DNA from: Barnesiella sp. WM24
Lineage (GTDB): Bacteria; Bacteroidota; Bacteroidia; Bacteroidales; Muribaculaceae
Reading direction: 5' to 3'
Assembly: GCF_004570975.1 (NCBI RefSeq)
Contig: NZ_SPPC01000007.1
Location: 124,001-188,000 of the forward strand
Length of the DNA: 64,000 nucleotides
Below the pieces are notes generated by a model that had not been told where the DNA came from, did no database searches, and worked only from the letters and a program-made list of their open reading frames with translations. The translations under genes and the position numbers were made by a program. Positions within the stretch are counted from its first letter, which is position 1. Every line of letters begins with the position of its first letter. Positions 1-8,720 of the stretch are shown in pieces.

Positions 1-102
1 CTATTCCGCGACCTTAATTCCATAAAAGAATAGCGGCTGCAATCATCTGAGCCTTTTGGATAAAATGATGACTGAGGCCGACTGTGGATGGCTTAATTAG
101 GC

Positions 103-158
103 AATGGCAGGAAAAGAAACTGAGGACTCTCGCGATGAGAATCCTCAGTTCAGTACCC
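103..158. repeat. direct repeat copy 1 of tRNA-Leu terminator region
   Basis: About 55 bases nearly identical, in the same orientation, to 1597-1649. Both contain a strong hairpin (arms ACTGAGGA and TCCTCAGT) and end in GTACCC, which in copy 2 is the last part of tRNA-Leu. The two copies bracket the fic gene. This could be an attachment-site-like duplication from an old insertion at the tRNA 3' end, or simply a duplicated terminator. No integrase lies nearby. Confidence 0.7.
107..149 (-). terminator. Rho-independent terminator downstream of fic
   Basis: On the minus strand, an 8-base-pair stem with arms at about 119-126 and 142-149 is followed by a T-rich tail (TTTCTTTTCC). It lies about 115 bases after the fic stop codon and is the copy of the tRNA-Leu terminator. 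Confidence 0.65.
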
Positions 159-262
159 CCAACCGTGCCGTGTTAGAACCAATTTTGGCTGACCTCGACC
201 GATTGTGGGAAATGCGTCACTGGATGCCCGAACCTATAATTTGTAAAACTAATATTAATGGT

Positions 263-1399
263 TTAGTCAAACAGTGATAGATAGGATTTGCAAACATATA
301 ATCGGTTTCGGCTTTGACCTGTAACCTCTAACAATAAATTATCTTTTGTCATCATCTTGACAAGCGTATTTGCCGAATTATATGTTATATCACAAATAGC
401 CGCGGCATCGTCAATAGTTATATAGGGATTTTTCATAAGCCTATGAAGCAATCTAATAGCATTAGTAGAGCGACTACGGTAAGAGAATCGTATTAAATCC
501 TCTGCATCGCTCTTAAATCGCAATATTGAGGACAATGTTTCGACTGCTTTAGTCGCGGTTTGTTCAATACCCACAAGGAAGTATTTTATCCACTGCGTCA
601 TATCATTTTTTGTGCGAATAGAAGAGAGATTGTCATAATAAAGATCTTTTGGATTCTCGAAAAATGTAGAAAGGTAAAGCAATGGCATATCCAAAACTTT
701 TTCTTTGACAAGAAACAAGGTAATCAATAAACGGCCGATACGTCCGTTGCCATCTAAAAATGGGTGTATAGTTTCAAATTGATAATGAGCTATAGCTATT
801 TTCAACAAAGAAGGGAGATGAATTTGATTATTGTTAAGGAATTTCTCAAGATCTCCCATTAGTTCTCCAATGAGTTGATGAGTGGGGGGGATAAACTTAG
901 CGTCAGCAAGAGATTTACCACCAATCCAATTCTGACTTGTTCGGAACTCTCCAGGAAGTTTGTGTTCACCACGAACGCTATCTAACAATAGTTTATGAGT
1001 ATTACGAATTAGTCTGCTTGAAATGGGGAGCGTCTCCAAACTTTTGATAGCTTCATTTATTGCTTTTATATAGTTTTGAACTTCTTTCCAATCATCTCTT
1101 CTTTCAAACTTGATTTCTGCTTCAGGAAGTAGCGCTTCATCCATCCTTGTTTGAGTGCCTTCAATGCGGCTTGAAACAACAGCTTCTTTAGTTACATGTA
1201 GCTGTATGAATAAATCTATATTTGGAACAAGTTTGGAAAACGAATTTAGCTCGCCTAATTTTAAAGCTGCTTTCTCTAATAAATGGTTGATTGTAGAATT
1301 GTTCCATGTCCAATCTTGATTAATATAGTTAGGTACAAAGTACTTATAACCATATCCATCTTCGTAGTGTCCAGCATTAAATGTCTCTAAACTTATCAT
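263..1399 (-). CDS. Fic family protein (class II, self-inhibited)
   Basis: 378 aa. The Fic core motif HPFLDGNGRIGRLL sits near residue 215; the His is the catalytic base and the DGNGR loop binds the nucleotide. The N-terminal inhibitory helix motif SSRIEG is at residues 76-81, matching the class II pattern [S/T]xxxE[G/N], so the enzyme should be autoinhibited by the Glu. The C-terminal ~80 residues resemble a winged helix, as in the common Fic-wHTH architecture. Known Fic enzymes mostly transfer AMP to protein hydroxyls; the target here is unknown. It has its own promoter and terminator and stands alone, with no antitoxin partner gene beside it. Confidence 0.9.
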   Translation of the reverse strand: MISLETFNAGHYEDGYGYKYFVPNYINQDWTWNNSTINHLLEKAALKLGELNSFSKLVPNIDLFIQLHVTKEAVVSSRIEGTQTRMDEALLPEAEIKFERRDDWKEVQNYIKAINEAIKSLETLPISSRLIRNTHKLLLDSVRGEHKLPGEFRTSQNWIGGKSLADAKFIPPTHQLIGELMGDLEKFLNNNQIHLPSLLKIAIAHYQFETIHPFLDGNGRIGRLLITLFLVKEKVLDMPLLYLSTFFENPKDLYYDNLSSIRTKNDMTQWIKYFLVGIEQTATKAVETLSSILRFKSDAEDLIRFSYRSRSTNAIRLLHRLMKNPYITIDDAAAICDITYNSANTLVKMMTKDNLLLEVTGQSRNRLYVCKSYLSLFD

Positions 1400-1414
1400 A
1401 TCGCTAGTTTTCTA

Positions 1415-1446
1415 CAAAATTACAATAAAAATTTGGTTATCTCAAA
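1415..1446 (-). promoter_or_regulatory. promoter of fic
   Basis: Minus strand TTTG (1443-1446), exactly 20 bases, then TAATTTTG (1415-1422). This matches the Bacteroidota primary sigma consensus TTTG/TAnnTTTG and lies just upstream of the fic ATG at 1399. Confidence 0.7.
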
Positions 1447-1460
1447 TTTTAACAAAAAAA

Positions 1461-1484
1461 TGAAATAACAAAATTCTTATTTCA
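1461..1484. promoter_or_regulatory. inverted repeat upstream of fic promoter
   Basis: TGAAATAA (1461-1468) and TTATTTCA (1477-1484) form a perfect 8-base dyad 15 bases upstream of the fic -33 element. This is a plausible operator, perhaps for the winged-helix domain of Fic itself; that role is inference. Confidence 0.4.
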
Positions 1485-1596
1485 TTTTTTGGAGGAATGC
1501 AAAAATCTAACGAATATGATTGTTGAAAGAATATAGAACCGACTCATATAACAAGGCATTGAAACTTATCTATGATCAGACCAATGAGTTAAGAGG

Positions 1597-1649
1597 AATG
1601 GAAAAAGAAACTGAGGACTCTCGTAGTGAGAATCCTCAGTTCTGTACCC
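1597..1649. repeat. direct repeat copy 2 at tRNA-Leu 3' end
   Basis: Second copy of the repeat at 103-158, overlapping the last five bases of tRNA-Leu. Differences from copy 1 are confined to the hairpin loop and a few flanking bases. Confidence 0.7.
1600..1640 (-). terminator. terminator of tRNA-Leu
   Basis: Hairpin with arms ACTGAGGA / TCCTCAGT (outer ends at 1610 and 1640) followed on the minus strand by TTTCTTTTTCC, directly after the tRNA 3' end. Confidence 0.75.
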
Positions 1650-1726
1650 AGACCCGGGATCGAACCGGGATGGATTGCTCCACTGGTGTTTGAGACCAGC
1701 GCGTCTACCGATTCCGCCATCTGGGC
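1645..1726 (-). tRNA. tRNA-Leu (anticodon CAA)
   Basis: 82 bases on the minus strand with a class II fold. The 7-bp acceptor stem is GCCCAGA paired to TCTGGGT (a G-U at position 1), the anticodon stem is CTGGT/ACCAG around the loop CTCAAAC, and there is a long variable arm and the T-loop TTCGATC. Anticodon CAA is complementary to 1690-1692 and reads UUG. CCA is not encoded. Confidence 0.95.
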
Positions 1727-1849
1727 TTTTGCGAGGGCAAAGGTAATTACTTTTTCTTTTATGTGCAAATATTTGGGTTTAAATTGCAGAATATGAGATT
1801 TTGGCTGTAATTATTGAAAAATAATTGTATGATAATTTGTTTTATGTGA

Positions 1850-1857
1850 TAAGTTTG
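1850..1857 (+). promoter_or_regulatory. -7 box of the 1933 gene
   Basis: TAAGTTTG fits TAnnTTTG and lies 75 bases upstream of the ATG at 1933. No good TTTG is found at the right distance, so the -33 element is weak. Confidence 0.4.
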
Positions 1858-1932
1858 ATTACATTTGAGCGCAAACCAAATCAAGTATCTTGCTGAAACA
1901 CATTTAATAATAACCAAAATAACATTTCTCGT

Positions 1933-3723
1933 ATGAAAAAGAACTTAGTAGTAGCGTTGGTCATGGTATTTGCGGGCTTGTGTGCCCATGCCGTCAATTA
2001 CGTGACGGCAACTCATAAAGAAGGTAAATATACTATAAAAATTAATCTTGATAAGGCGTATGCCGGCAAGACGACATATCTTGAAATGTCGGTATATGAG
2101 GACTTTGGCAGAGTTAGAAGCATGAAAATCTCCCCTGCCGAACTTAACGCAGGGGAAGTGAGGACACGGACTTTTTCCGATTCTGCGCTGCCGGAGGGCG
2201 ATTACTATTGGCGCATATGTATTTATTCAGCGGATAAAGATGGTTCAAAGTGGATATATCCCGGAGAGACCGACATGCAGACGCTGCATATGACAGGCGA
2301 GCCCACTAAATACAATATGCAAGCCGACGATACGGAGTTTGAACCGGCGGAGTTTGACGACGGTACCAGGCTTGAGCTGTCGTCGGTGTGGCTCCGGTCA
2401 AGTGTGCTTGGCAATCACCCTTACCCGGGTGTCGACCTTCCGGGTCTTGACAATAAGCGTACGATTGTGTATAACCATGGCGTATATGTAAAAGATGGTG
2501 TCATATACCTGTGCAGGGGCAGCTTTATGTCGGCGGGTTGGGCAAGCGACCCTACACGTGTGTGGCTGTTACGTTATGACCTTGCGACCGGCGAGGAGTT
2601 GCCGATGCTCCGCGTGTATGCTCCGGGCGGAAATGCTTATCCTGATGCTCTTGTGATGCCGAGGATTCATGTTGACAGTGACGGGACGCTTTATTTCACG
2701 ACATATCAGGTAGCCATCAGTCCGAAGAGAATGACCATGTATACGGTTGACCTTTCCGACGTTACGCCTGAGACTACCTCTGTAGTGGCACGCGAGGCAA
2801 TATCACTGGAGAGAAAGAAAGGTGATATGCCCGAATTATTTGCCGTTAAAGGAAGCATACTAAGCGGTGATTATGAAATATGGGGTTATTCCGACAACGA
2901 AAGTGATATGGATAATATGGATTATACCGACTGGCATGTCGTAAGATGGAAGGTAAGAGGCGGTGTTGCGACTGAGGAGTGGAGCATCCTGCCTAAAACC
3001 GTGTCACCGACAAAAGCGTCATTCCGCGTCAAGTTATATCCTGTAGGTGACGATTGTTTTTATGTGTGTGGCTGCAGCATGTATGGCGAATTGATTTTCC
3101 CGGCTCTTTACCGTTTTAATGTAAAGGCGGAAGCCGAGTTGCTGAGCAGTTACACTGACGAGGCGATGCTTCCCGAGGAGGCTGAGCCGCAGGCCAGTGG
3201 ACTCGCAATGCCTATCATCGCCGGCAAGCAGCTGCTTGTCTATGGCATACACGCTGCCGGCAATCCCGAGGCGACGGCTGCGAGGATTGTGTCTACACCG
3301 TCTTTGACTGCTGGCTTCGACACTCATAAGATACTCTGGTGTCCGGGTGATTCCAAAGGGTTTTCTACCAATGACATGCAAGGTCTTGACGCTAAATATA
3401 TCCCTGACGACAGTGAAAACACCGGTGGCATTCTGGTGTTGTTCCTTGGCAACGGTGCGCTCGGGGTGTATCGCGTCAATGTCACGTCTCCAACTGTCTC
3501 GATCAATCAGCCGGGCGTCGCGCCCGTTGCAGTGACCTACGACGGCAGTTATGTGAACCTCGGCGTAAAAGTGGCGGGTGCCGGAGTCTATGACATGCAG
3601 GGCCGTCGTATCGCTGCCGTGACTGATGTCGCCGACCGTATTTTCACCGGCTCGCTTGACAAGGGAGTGTATATCGTGAAGTCGGGAGACAATAAGCAAA
3701 CTATGAAATTAATCGTGTATTGA
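1933..3723 (+). CDS. secreted protein with type IX sorting tail
   Basis: 596 aa. It has an N-terminal signal peptide (lysines, hydrophobic stretch, cleavage near AHA). Residues ~25-120 look like an immunoglobulin-like beta domain, and the following ~400 residues have repeated beta-rich segments of propeller character (for example the RVWLLRYDLATGEEL and MTMYTVDLSD strands). The last ~75 residues, with VYDMQGRRI and a final KGVYIVKSG strand, match type A C-terminal sorting tails used by the Bacteroidota type IX secretion system. It is therefore probably exported across the outer membrane and attached to the surface or released. Substrate and function are not recognisable. Confidence 0.75.
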   Translation: MKKNLVVALVMVFAGLCAHAVNYVTATHKEGKYTIKINLDKAYAGKTTYLEMSVYEDFGRVRSMKISPAELNAGEVRTRTFSDSALPEGDYYWRICIYSADKDGSKWIYPGETDMQTLHMTGEPTKYNMQADDTEFEPAEFDDGTRLELSSVWLRSSVLGNHPYPGVDLPGLDNKRTIVYNHGVYVKDGVIYLCRGSFMSAGWASDPTRVWLLRYDLATGEELPMLRVYAPGGNAYPDALVMPRIHVDSDGTLYFTTYQVAISPKRMTMYTVDLSDVTPETTSVVAREAISLERKKGDMPELFAVKGSILSGDYEIWGYSDNESDMDNMDYTDWHVVRWKVRGGVATEEWSILPKTVSPTKASFRVKLYPVGDDCFYVCGCSMYGELIFPALYRFNVKAEAELLSSYTDEAMLPEEAEPQASGLAMPIIAGKQLLVYGIHAAGNPEATAARIVSTPSLTAGFDTHKILWCPGDSKGFSTNDMQGLDAKYIPDDSENTGGILVLFLGNGALGVYRVNVTSPTVSINQPGVAPVAVTYDGSYVNLGVKVAGAGVYDMQGRRIAAVTDVADRIFTGSLDKGVYIVKSGDNKQTMKLIVY

Positions 3724-3897
3724 TAATTTGGGTGATAATTGTCGGCTTCCGGCGGTCATATTGCTTCGCTTTTGATAGCGGCAGGGTGGCTGCCGGTTGC
3801 ATTTTTGCTCAAAAATATGTTATATAGCACATTTTTGCGTCGAGTGTGCCATAGGTTAAGGTTGTGTTAAAATGTGTTGTCGAAGCAAATCTTTTAT

Positions 3898-3905
3898 TAT
3901 ATTTG
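3898..3905 (+). promoter_or_regulatory. -7 box of the kor operon
   Basis: TATATTTG fits TAnnTTTG 35 bases before korD. A degenerate GTTG at 3876-3879 could serve as the -33 element (spacing 18). Confidence 0.5.
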
Positions 3906-3939
3906 CCATGAGTTTTACAATAACTAACACATTCTCAAC

Positions 3940-4170
3940 ATGGCAAAAGTCCAAGGCGCAGTAATAATAAACGAAGAGCGGTGTAAGGGGTGTGACCTTT
4001 GTGTGGTCGCCTGTCCCACCGGAGTACTTGCCCTCCAGCCCAAGGAGGTCAACGACAGGGGTTATCATTTCGCATATACAGATAAGCCCGAGGCATGCAT
4101 CGGTTGTGCAAGTTGCGCCGTAGTGTGTCCCGACGCCTGTATTGAGGTCTACCGGGTGGTGGAAAAGTAA
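3940..4170 (+). CDS. korD: 2-oxoacid:ferredoxin oxidoreductase, ferredoxin (delta) subunit
   Basis: 76 aa. Two [4Fe-4S] binding motifs are visible: C15, C18, C21, C25 and C53, C56, C59, C63 (CxxCxxCxxxCP). It passes electrons from the catalytic alpha/beta core to soluble ferredoxin. It is the first gene of a tight four-gene operon and lies 20 bases before the alpha subunit. The gene order delta-alpha-beta-gamma is usual for Bacteroidales Kor/Vor-type enzymes. Confidence 0.9.
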   Translation: MAKVQGAVIINEERCKGCDLCVVACPTGVLALQPKEVNDRGYHFAYTDKPEACIGCASCAVVCPDACIEVYRVVEK

Positions 4171-4190
4171 ATCACAAGTCAATTAGTGTT

Positions 4191-5282
4191 ATGAAAGAAG
4201 AAGTAAGATTGATGAAAGGCAATGAGGCTATAGCCCATGCCGCTATCCGATATGGCGCCGATGGATATTTCGGCTATCCGATTACGCCTCAAAGCGAAAT
4301 CCTTGAGACCCTTGAAGAACTGATGCCCTGGGAGACCACCGGCATGGTCGTATTGCAGGCTGAAAGTGAAGTCGCCGCAATAAATATGGTCTATGGAGGC
4401 GCGGCTTGTGGAAAAGCTGTGTTCACGTCATCGTCATCGCCCGGTGTCAGCCTGAAGCAGGAGGGCATAAGCTATATCGCCGCAGGAGAATTACCGGCAT
4501 TGATTATCAATGTGATGCGCGGAGGTCCCGGTCTCGGCACCATCCAGCCGTCGCAAGCCGATTATTTCCAGGCTACAAAAGGTGGAGGACATGGCGACTA
4601 CCGTCTTATAACCCTGGCGCCGTCGTCGGTGCAGGAGATGGCTGACTTCGTAGGGCTTGGCTTTGACCTTGCGTTTAAATACCGCACCCCGTCGATAATA
4701 CTTGCCGACGGAATCGTCGGTCAGATGATGGAAAAGGTTGTCCTTCCCGAGCAGCGTAAGCGTCGCAGCGACAGCGAGATTGCCGAGCAATGTCCCTGGG
4801 CTGTTACAGGCAAGCCGGCAGGAAGAGGGCGTAACGTGATGACCACTCTTGAGCTTGAACCCGCCGCAATGGAGGTCATCAACAACCGCCTGCAGGAAAA
4901 ATACCGCCTGATAGAAGAGAATGAGGTGCGCTTCCAGACTTACGATATCGAAGATGCCGATTATCTTATCGTTGCTTTCGGATCCATCGCCCGTATATGT
5001 CAGAAAGCAGTGGAGGTGGCGCGTGAAAATGGCGTAAAGATAGGGTTGCTCCGTCCTATAACCCTGTGGCCTTTCCCGACAGAGGAGATCGAGCGTCTGT
5101 CATCCCGGATGAAAGGCATACTTGTGGTTGAGATTAACGCCGGTCAGATGATTGAGGACGTGCGTCTTGCCTGTCATGACAATATTCCGGTATATCACTT
5201 CGGAAGACTCGGCGGCATCGTGCCTAATCCTCAGGAGGTACTTGATGCGTTTTTCAATCATTTTCCTGAAGCCAACTCCTGA
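4191..5282 (+). CDS. korA: 2-oxoacid:ferredoxin oxidoreductase, alpha subunit
   Basis: 363 aa, the usual length for separate alpha subunits. The N-terminal pyrimidine-binding domain carries GYPITPQSEI near residue 30, where the conserved Thr contacts the thiamine diphosphate/2-oxoacid. The C-terminal domain II has LRPITLWPFP. With the beta subunit it oxidatively decarboxylates a 2-oxoacid with CoA, giving acyl-CoA, CO2 and reduced ferredoxin. Closest named families are KorA and VorB; 2-oxoglutarate is the likeliest substrate in a fumarate-respiring Bacteroidales, but the sequence alone does not settle it. Confidence 0.88.
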   Translation: MKEEVRLMKGNEAIAHAAIRYGADGYFGYPITPQSEILETLEELMPWETTGMVVLQAESEVAAINMVYGGAACGKAVFTSSSSPGVSLKQEGISYIAAGELPALIINVMRGGPGLGTIQPSQADYFQATKGGGHGDYRLITLAPSSVQEMADFVGLGFDLAFKYRTPSIILADGIVGQMMEKVVLPEQRKRRSDSEIAEQCPWAVTGKPAGRGRNVMTTLELEPAAMEVINNRLQEKYRLIEENEVRFQTYDIEDADYLIVAFGSIARICQKAVEVARENGVKIGLLRPITLWPFPTEEIERLSSRMKGILVVEINAGQMIEDVRLACHDNIPVYHFGRLGGIVPNPQEVLDAFFNHFPEANS

Positions 5283-5299
5283 TTGTATAACAGCTATAA

Positions 5300-6079
5300 A
5301 TGACGACAATGGATATTAAAGATATTATAAAGCCTGAAAACAAGGTTTATTCACGCCCGAGGCTGATGACCGAAAATACGATGCACTATTGTCCCGGATG
5401 CAGTCATGGTGTTGTTCACAAGCTGGTCGCCGAAGTGGTCGAGGAGCTTGGTCTTGAGGACAAGACCATAGGCATCGCTCCGGTAGGCTGCGCGGTGTTT
5501 GCCTATAATTACATAGATATAGACTGGATCGAGGCTGCCCACGGAAGGGCTCCGGCAATAGCCACGGCGGTAAAGCGTCTACAGCCCGACAAGATGGTGT
5601 TTACCTATCAGGGCGACGGCGACCTCGCCGCAATCGGTACATGCGAGTCCATACACGCGGCAAACCGTGGCGAAAATATCGTCATAATATTTATCAACAA
5701 CGGTATCTACGGCATGACAGGCGGTCAGATGGCGCCTACTACCCTTGAGGGCATGAAGACCTCTACCACCCCCTACGGACGCCGCGTCGACCTTAACGGC
5801 TATCCTCTCAAGATAGGCCCTATATTTGCCATGCTTGACGGTACATGCTACGTGACCCGCCAGGCAGTCCACACCCCCGCGAGTGTGCGTAAGGCTAAGG
5901 CGGCGCTCAAGCAGGCGTTTAAAAACTCTATGGAAGGACGTGGCACATCGGTGGTGGAAGTAGTCAGCACCTGTAGTTCAGGGTGGAAGATGTCGCCTGA
6001 GCAGTCCAACAAATGGATGGAAGAAAACATGTTTGCCCATTATCCTCTGGGTGATCTTAAAAACACAGTCAAGCAATGA
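5300..6079 (+). CDS. korB: 2-oxoacid:ferredoxin oxidoreductase, beta subunit (TPP-binding)
   Basis: 259 aa. CPGCSHG near residue 32 and the thiamine diphosphate/Mg motif GDGDLAAIG ... NNGIYGMTGGQ (about residues 98-145) are diagnostic of KorB-type subunits. Two in-frame ATGs (5300 and 5309) could start it; the choice changes three residues. Its TGA stop overlaps the ATG of korC by four bases, so the two are translationally coupled. Confidence 0.9.
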   Translation: MTTMDIKDIIKPENKVYSRPRLMTENTMHYCPGCSHGVVHKLVAEVVEELGLEDKTIGIAPVGCAVFAYNYIDIDWIEAAHGRAPAIATAVKRLQPDKMVFTYQGDGDLAAIGTCESIHAANRGENIVIIFINNGIYGMTGGQMAPTTLEGMKTSTTPYGRRVDLNGYPLKIGPIFAMLDGTCYVTRQAVHTPASVRKAKAALKQAFKNSMEGRGTSVVEVVSTCSSGWKMSPEQSNKWMEENMFAHYPLGDLKNTVKQ

Positions 6080-6615
6080 AAGAAGAAATCATTATAGCCG
6101 GATTCGGCGGACAGGGCGTGCTCTCTATGGGCAAGATACTTGCTTATGCGGCGCTTATGAATGACCTTGAAGTGACATGGATGCCTGCCTACGGTCCGGA
6201 GCAGCGTGGCGGCACAGCCAATGTCACCGTGATATTGAGCGACACGCCTGTCAGTTCGCCCGTACTTGACAGTTATGATGTGGCTGTAGTGCTTAACCAG
6301 CAGAGTCTCGACAAGTTTGAAGACAAAATCAAGCCCGGAGGCATGTTGATATATGACTCCTACGGCATTCATCGCGCACCCCACCGTAAGGATATAACGG
6401 TCCATGAGGTAAAGGCGATGGACGCATCACTTGAGATGGGTAATGTGAAGATTTACAATATGATTGTGTTGGGCGCTTTGCTCGGGTTGCGTGACCTTGT
6501 CCCGATGGATGCCGTTATCCGCGGTCTGAAGAAGACGCTTCCGGAGCGTCACCATCATCTTATCCCGCTTAATCAGGAGGCTATAGCCAAAGGCAAGTCA
6601 CTTGTAAGCCGTTAG
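6076..6615 (+). CDS. korC: 2-oxoacid:ferredoxin oxidoreductase, gamma subunit
   Basis: 179 aa. The start GFGGQGVLSMGKIL is the gamma-subunit signature, followed by MPAYGPEQRGG and the CoA-contacting domain. It closes the operon. Its stop (6613-6615) overlaps the stop of the convergent fimbrillin reading frame (6612-6614), so the two genes end tail to tail with no spacer. Confidence 0.9.
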   Translation: MKEEIIIAGFGGQGVLSMGKILAYAALMNDLEVTWMPAYGPEQRGGTANVTVILSDTPVSSPVLDSYDVAVVLNQQSLDKFEDKIKPGGMLIYDSYGIHRAPHRKDITVHEVKAMDASLEMGNVKIYNMIVLGALLGLRDLVPMDAVIRGLKKTLPERHHHLIPLNQEAIAKGKSLVSR

Positions 6616-7628
6616 TTTATTTCGACTTTCATTCCTGTCGACTGCTTTATTGCCGGTGAGTTGCCCGGGATGAGTTCTGCTGTATAATTGTAGCTCCATC
6701 CCTGATGCCAGCTGTTGCCGTCAAGACCATCGATGAGAGAATATCGTGCAACGGCATATTGCTGTTCCTCCCAGTCGAGGTCTTGCTGTGGTGTCTGAGC
6801 CGATGGTCACAGCAACTCTCCGCTTTGCCTGTCGTGTACCTGATACAACACCTCTATTCGTGAGCCGTGGTAATATCCGGAGTATTGCAGAGGGTCAAGT
6901 TCGCCGGGCAGGAAGAAGCATCTCTCGCCGGTGAGGTGTATAGGTCGGGTGGTAAGGAGTGTGTCTCTTTCTGTCTTGTATAGCGTATAGGTCACTGACG
7001 ACTTGTTGAACGTGTTCCATTCGCCGTTGACCTGCGACGAGCCGTCGGGCTCCAGGGGAGAGGTGGTTTCCGATGGCAGATAGTAGTTGCCTTGAGAGGC
7101 GATGTCTTTCAAGTACACCTTGTGGACGGTTATGTCCATATCGTCGTTTGCAGTAAACAGGTTGACATGCACCTGGGCAAGTGTGTGGCGGAAGTTAAGT
7201 TTTATATTACCCTCCCCTTGGTGAGCGTCAAACCGCGTTGCGACAAGCAGGTCCTCCGCTCCGGTGCATATATAGTCCTGAATCACGTTTCGCCACCAGT
7301 AGTTTATGTTTATCTTGTTGTCAGCCGGGCTTACGGCAAGGAAATTGACCGGAGCGTCAGGCCAGTCTACCGCCGGGGAGTAGCTCCATTTGTTTGGTCC
7401 GGTGCGCCTTACCGTCACCGAGTCGAGAAGGGTGGTGAAGCCATGACCGTCGGGGTAGTAGGCTGTTACTGAAAATTCATCTATTGTTTCAGTCGTCGTC
7501 GGGGTATTGCGGTGAGAGGCTACCCCTTCAAAGGCTATCTTCTCCTGCATAGGGCAGTCAGCCTCGGGCGATGAACATCCGAAGCTGACTGCTGTGAGTG
7601 ATAATATGAGAAACACGCTGCCCCTCAT
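6612..7628 (-). pseudogene. fimbrillin-like lipoprotein interrupted by in-frame TGA
   Basis: The frame from 7628 gives 273 aa, meets TGA at 6809-6807, then continues in the same frame for 64 more codons to TAA at 6614-6612 (338 codons in all, close to the 345 of the neighbour). The TGA stands where the neighbouring paralogue has Trp: GELL-stop-PSA against VTLWPSA, so TGG to TGA explains it. There is a signal peptide with lipobox (SFGC), the shared PTTTETI motif after it, and the WSYSP...WP...FLAVSP block typical of Mfa-like fimbrillins (PF13149 type). Without readthrough the product lacks its C-terminal strands, which usually include the donor or packing region. It could be a recent pseudogene or a sequencing error. 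Confidence 0.8.
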
Positions 7629-7639
7629 TGCCGTGAAGA

Positions 7640-8677
7640 CTAATTCTCTACAGGAATGTCGTTGAAGTCCTGATACTCATCGACTGTCACGTCAAAGTTG
7701 ATGCGGTCGGTAGATGACGGGATTCCTATTGTCAGGTTATATCGGTAGGCATTTCCGAGTTCCCAGTTGTTGTTTGAGTCATTTACGAGAGGAAATACGA
7801 TATATCCGCCGTTCAGGTCATTGACATAGTTGGGGTCGCTTGCCGACGGCCATAAGGTGACGCCTGTAGCCGGGTCGGTTATTTTGCAGAGCACGCGTAT
7901 GTAAGAGCCGGAATATGTGGCTGCTGTAGCTTCTGTCTCGGTCAATGTCTGCGGAATGGCAAATATGTTTCCGGTATTGCGGTATTCGGCATATTCGTCA
8001 CCGAGGTCGGCGGTTGCGTTGGCATAGACCGCGATTTCGCCATTGTCGGTTGTGGTCACCCATTCACCCTTGGCTGTCGAAGTCGATGATGTGGTCTCTT
8101 TCGGGAAGTTGAATGAGCCTGTCGTGGCAACGTTGACTACTTTCAGCTCACTGATTTTGACATCTATTGCCCGGTTGGATATTGATGCCGGCTGCTTCCT
8201 GATAAAGAACCTTATCTGGGATAGCGCATGCCGGAAATTGATGTGTACCTGCTTGTCGGTCTTTCCGTTTACATCCATGTTCACGCCGTAGAGGAGGTCG
8301 ACGTCACCCGGCGACATGTAGTCGGCGATGTCGGGAGAGTCGGCTGTTACGGGTTTGGTCGTTTCGAGCGCGGGGCTGTAAGAATAGAAGTTCAACGATT
8401 CATCCACAGGCCAGTAGGCGGTAGGAGAGTACCCCCATAGACCGTTTTCGCCCTTTACCACCTCGACGTTTGACATGTAAGGCTTGCCGTCGGCAAAAGC
8501 CCATGTGTTAAATGTCTTGATGGTTTCTGTCGTTGTCGGGACGCGTGGGGCATTGGGCACATTGACTGAAAATTGGATGGACTGTAAATCAGATGGTGCA
8601 TTTGATTGTGTGTCATTTGAACATCCGGCTAATAGGCAGACTGCGGGTAGCAGTGCTAAGATAGATTTTGTGTTCAT
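7640..8677 (-). CDS. fimbrillin family lipoprotein
   Basis: 345 aa. Lipoprotein signal LLAGC (Cys near residue 19), then PTTTETIKTF and WGYSPTAYWPVDESLNFYSYSP, the conserved fimbrillin (Mfa_like_1-type) core, and a FRHALSQIRF segment shared with the neighbouring broken paralogue. It is probably a structural or accessory subunit of type V pili, which are exported as lipoproteins, cleaved and polymerised at the surface. Third gene of the DUF3575-DUF5119-fimbrillin-fimbrillin cluster. Confidence 0.82.
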   Translation of the reverse strand: MNTKSILALLPAVCLLAGCSNDTQSNAPSDLQSIQFSVNVPNAPRVPTTTETIKTFNTWAFADGKPYMSNVEVVKGENGLWGYSPTAYWPVDESLNFYSYSPALETTKPVTADSPDIADYMSPGDVDLLYGVNMDVNGKTDKQVHINFRHALSQIRFFIRKQPASISNRAIDVKISELKVVNVATTGSFNFPKETTSSTSTAKGEWVTTTDNGEIAVYANATADLGDEYAEYRNTGNIFAIPQTLTETEATAATYSGSYIRVLCKITDPATGVTLWPSASDPNYVNDLNGGYIVFPLVNDSNNNWELGNAYRYNLTIGIPSSTDRINFDVTVDEYQDFNDIPVEN

Positions 8678-8720
8678 GATGGACGTGTTTTATGTTAGTG
8701 TGTCATCTGAGTTGATAACA

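Noticed and set aside
104-277. 57-codon plus-strand open frame across the first hairpin repeat
   Set aside because: It reads through a terminator hairpin duplicated from a tRNA locus and has no recognisable domain or promoter.
3034-3699. Long open frame antisense to the type IX gene at 1933
   Set aside because: Arises from codon bias of the real gene; sequence is low-quality protein with no motif.
6807-6809. TGA recoding (Trp or selenocysteine) in the fimbrillin
   Set aside because: TGA is an ordinary stop elsewhere (for example korB at 6077-6079), and no selenocysteine element was seen; a point mutation is simpler.
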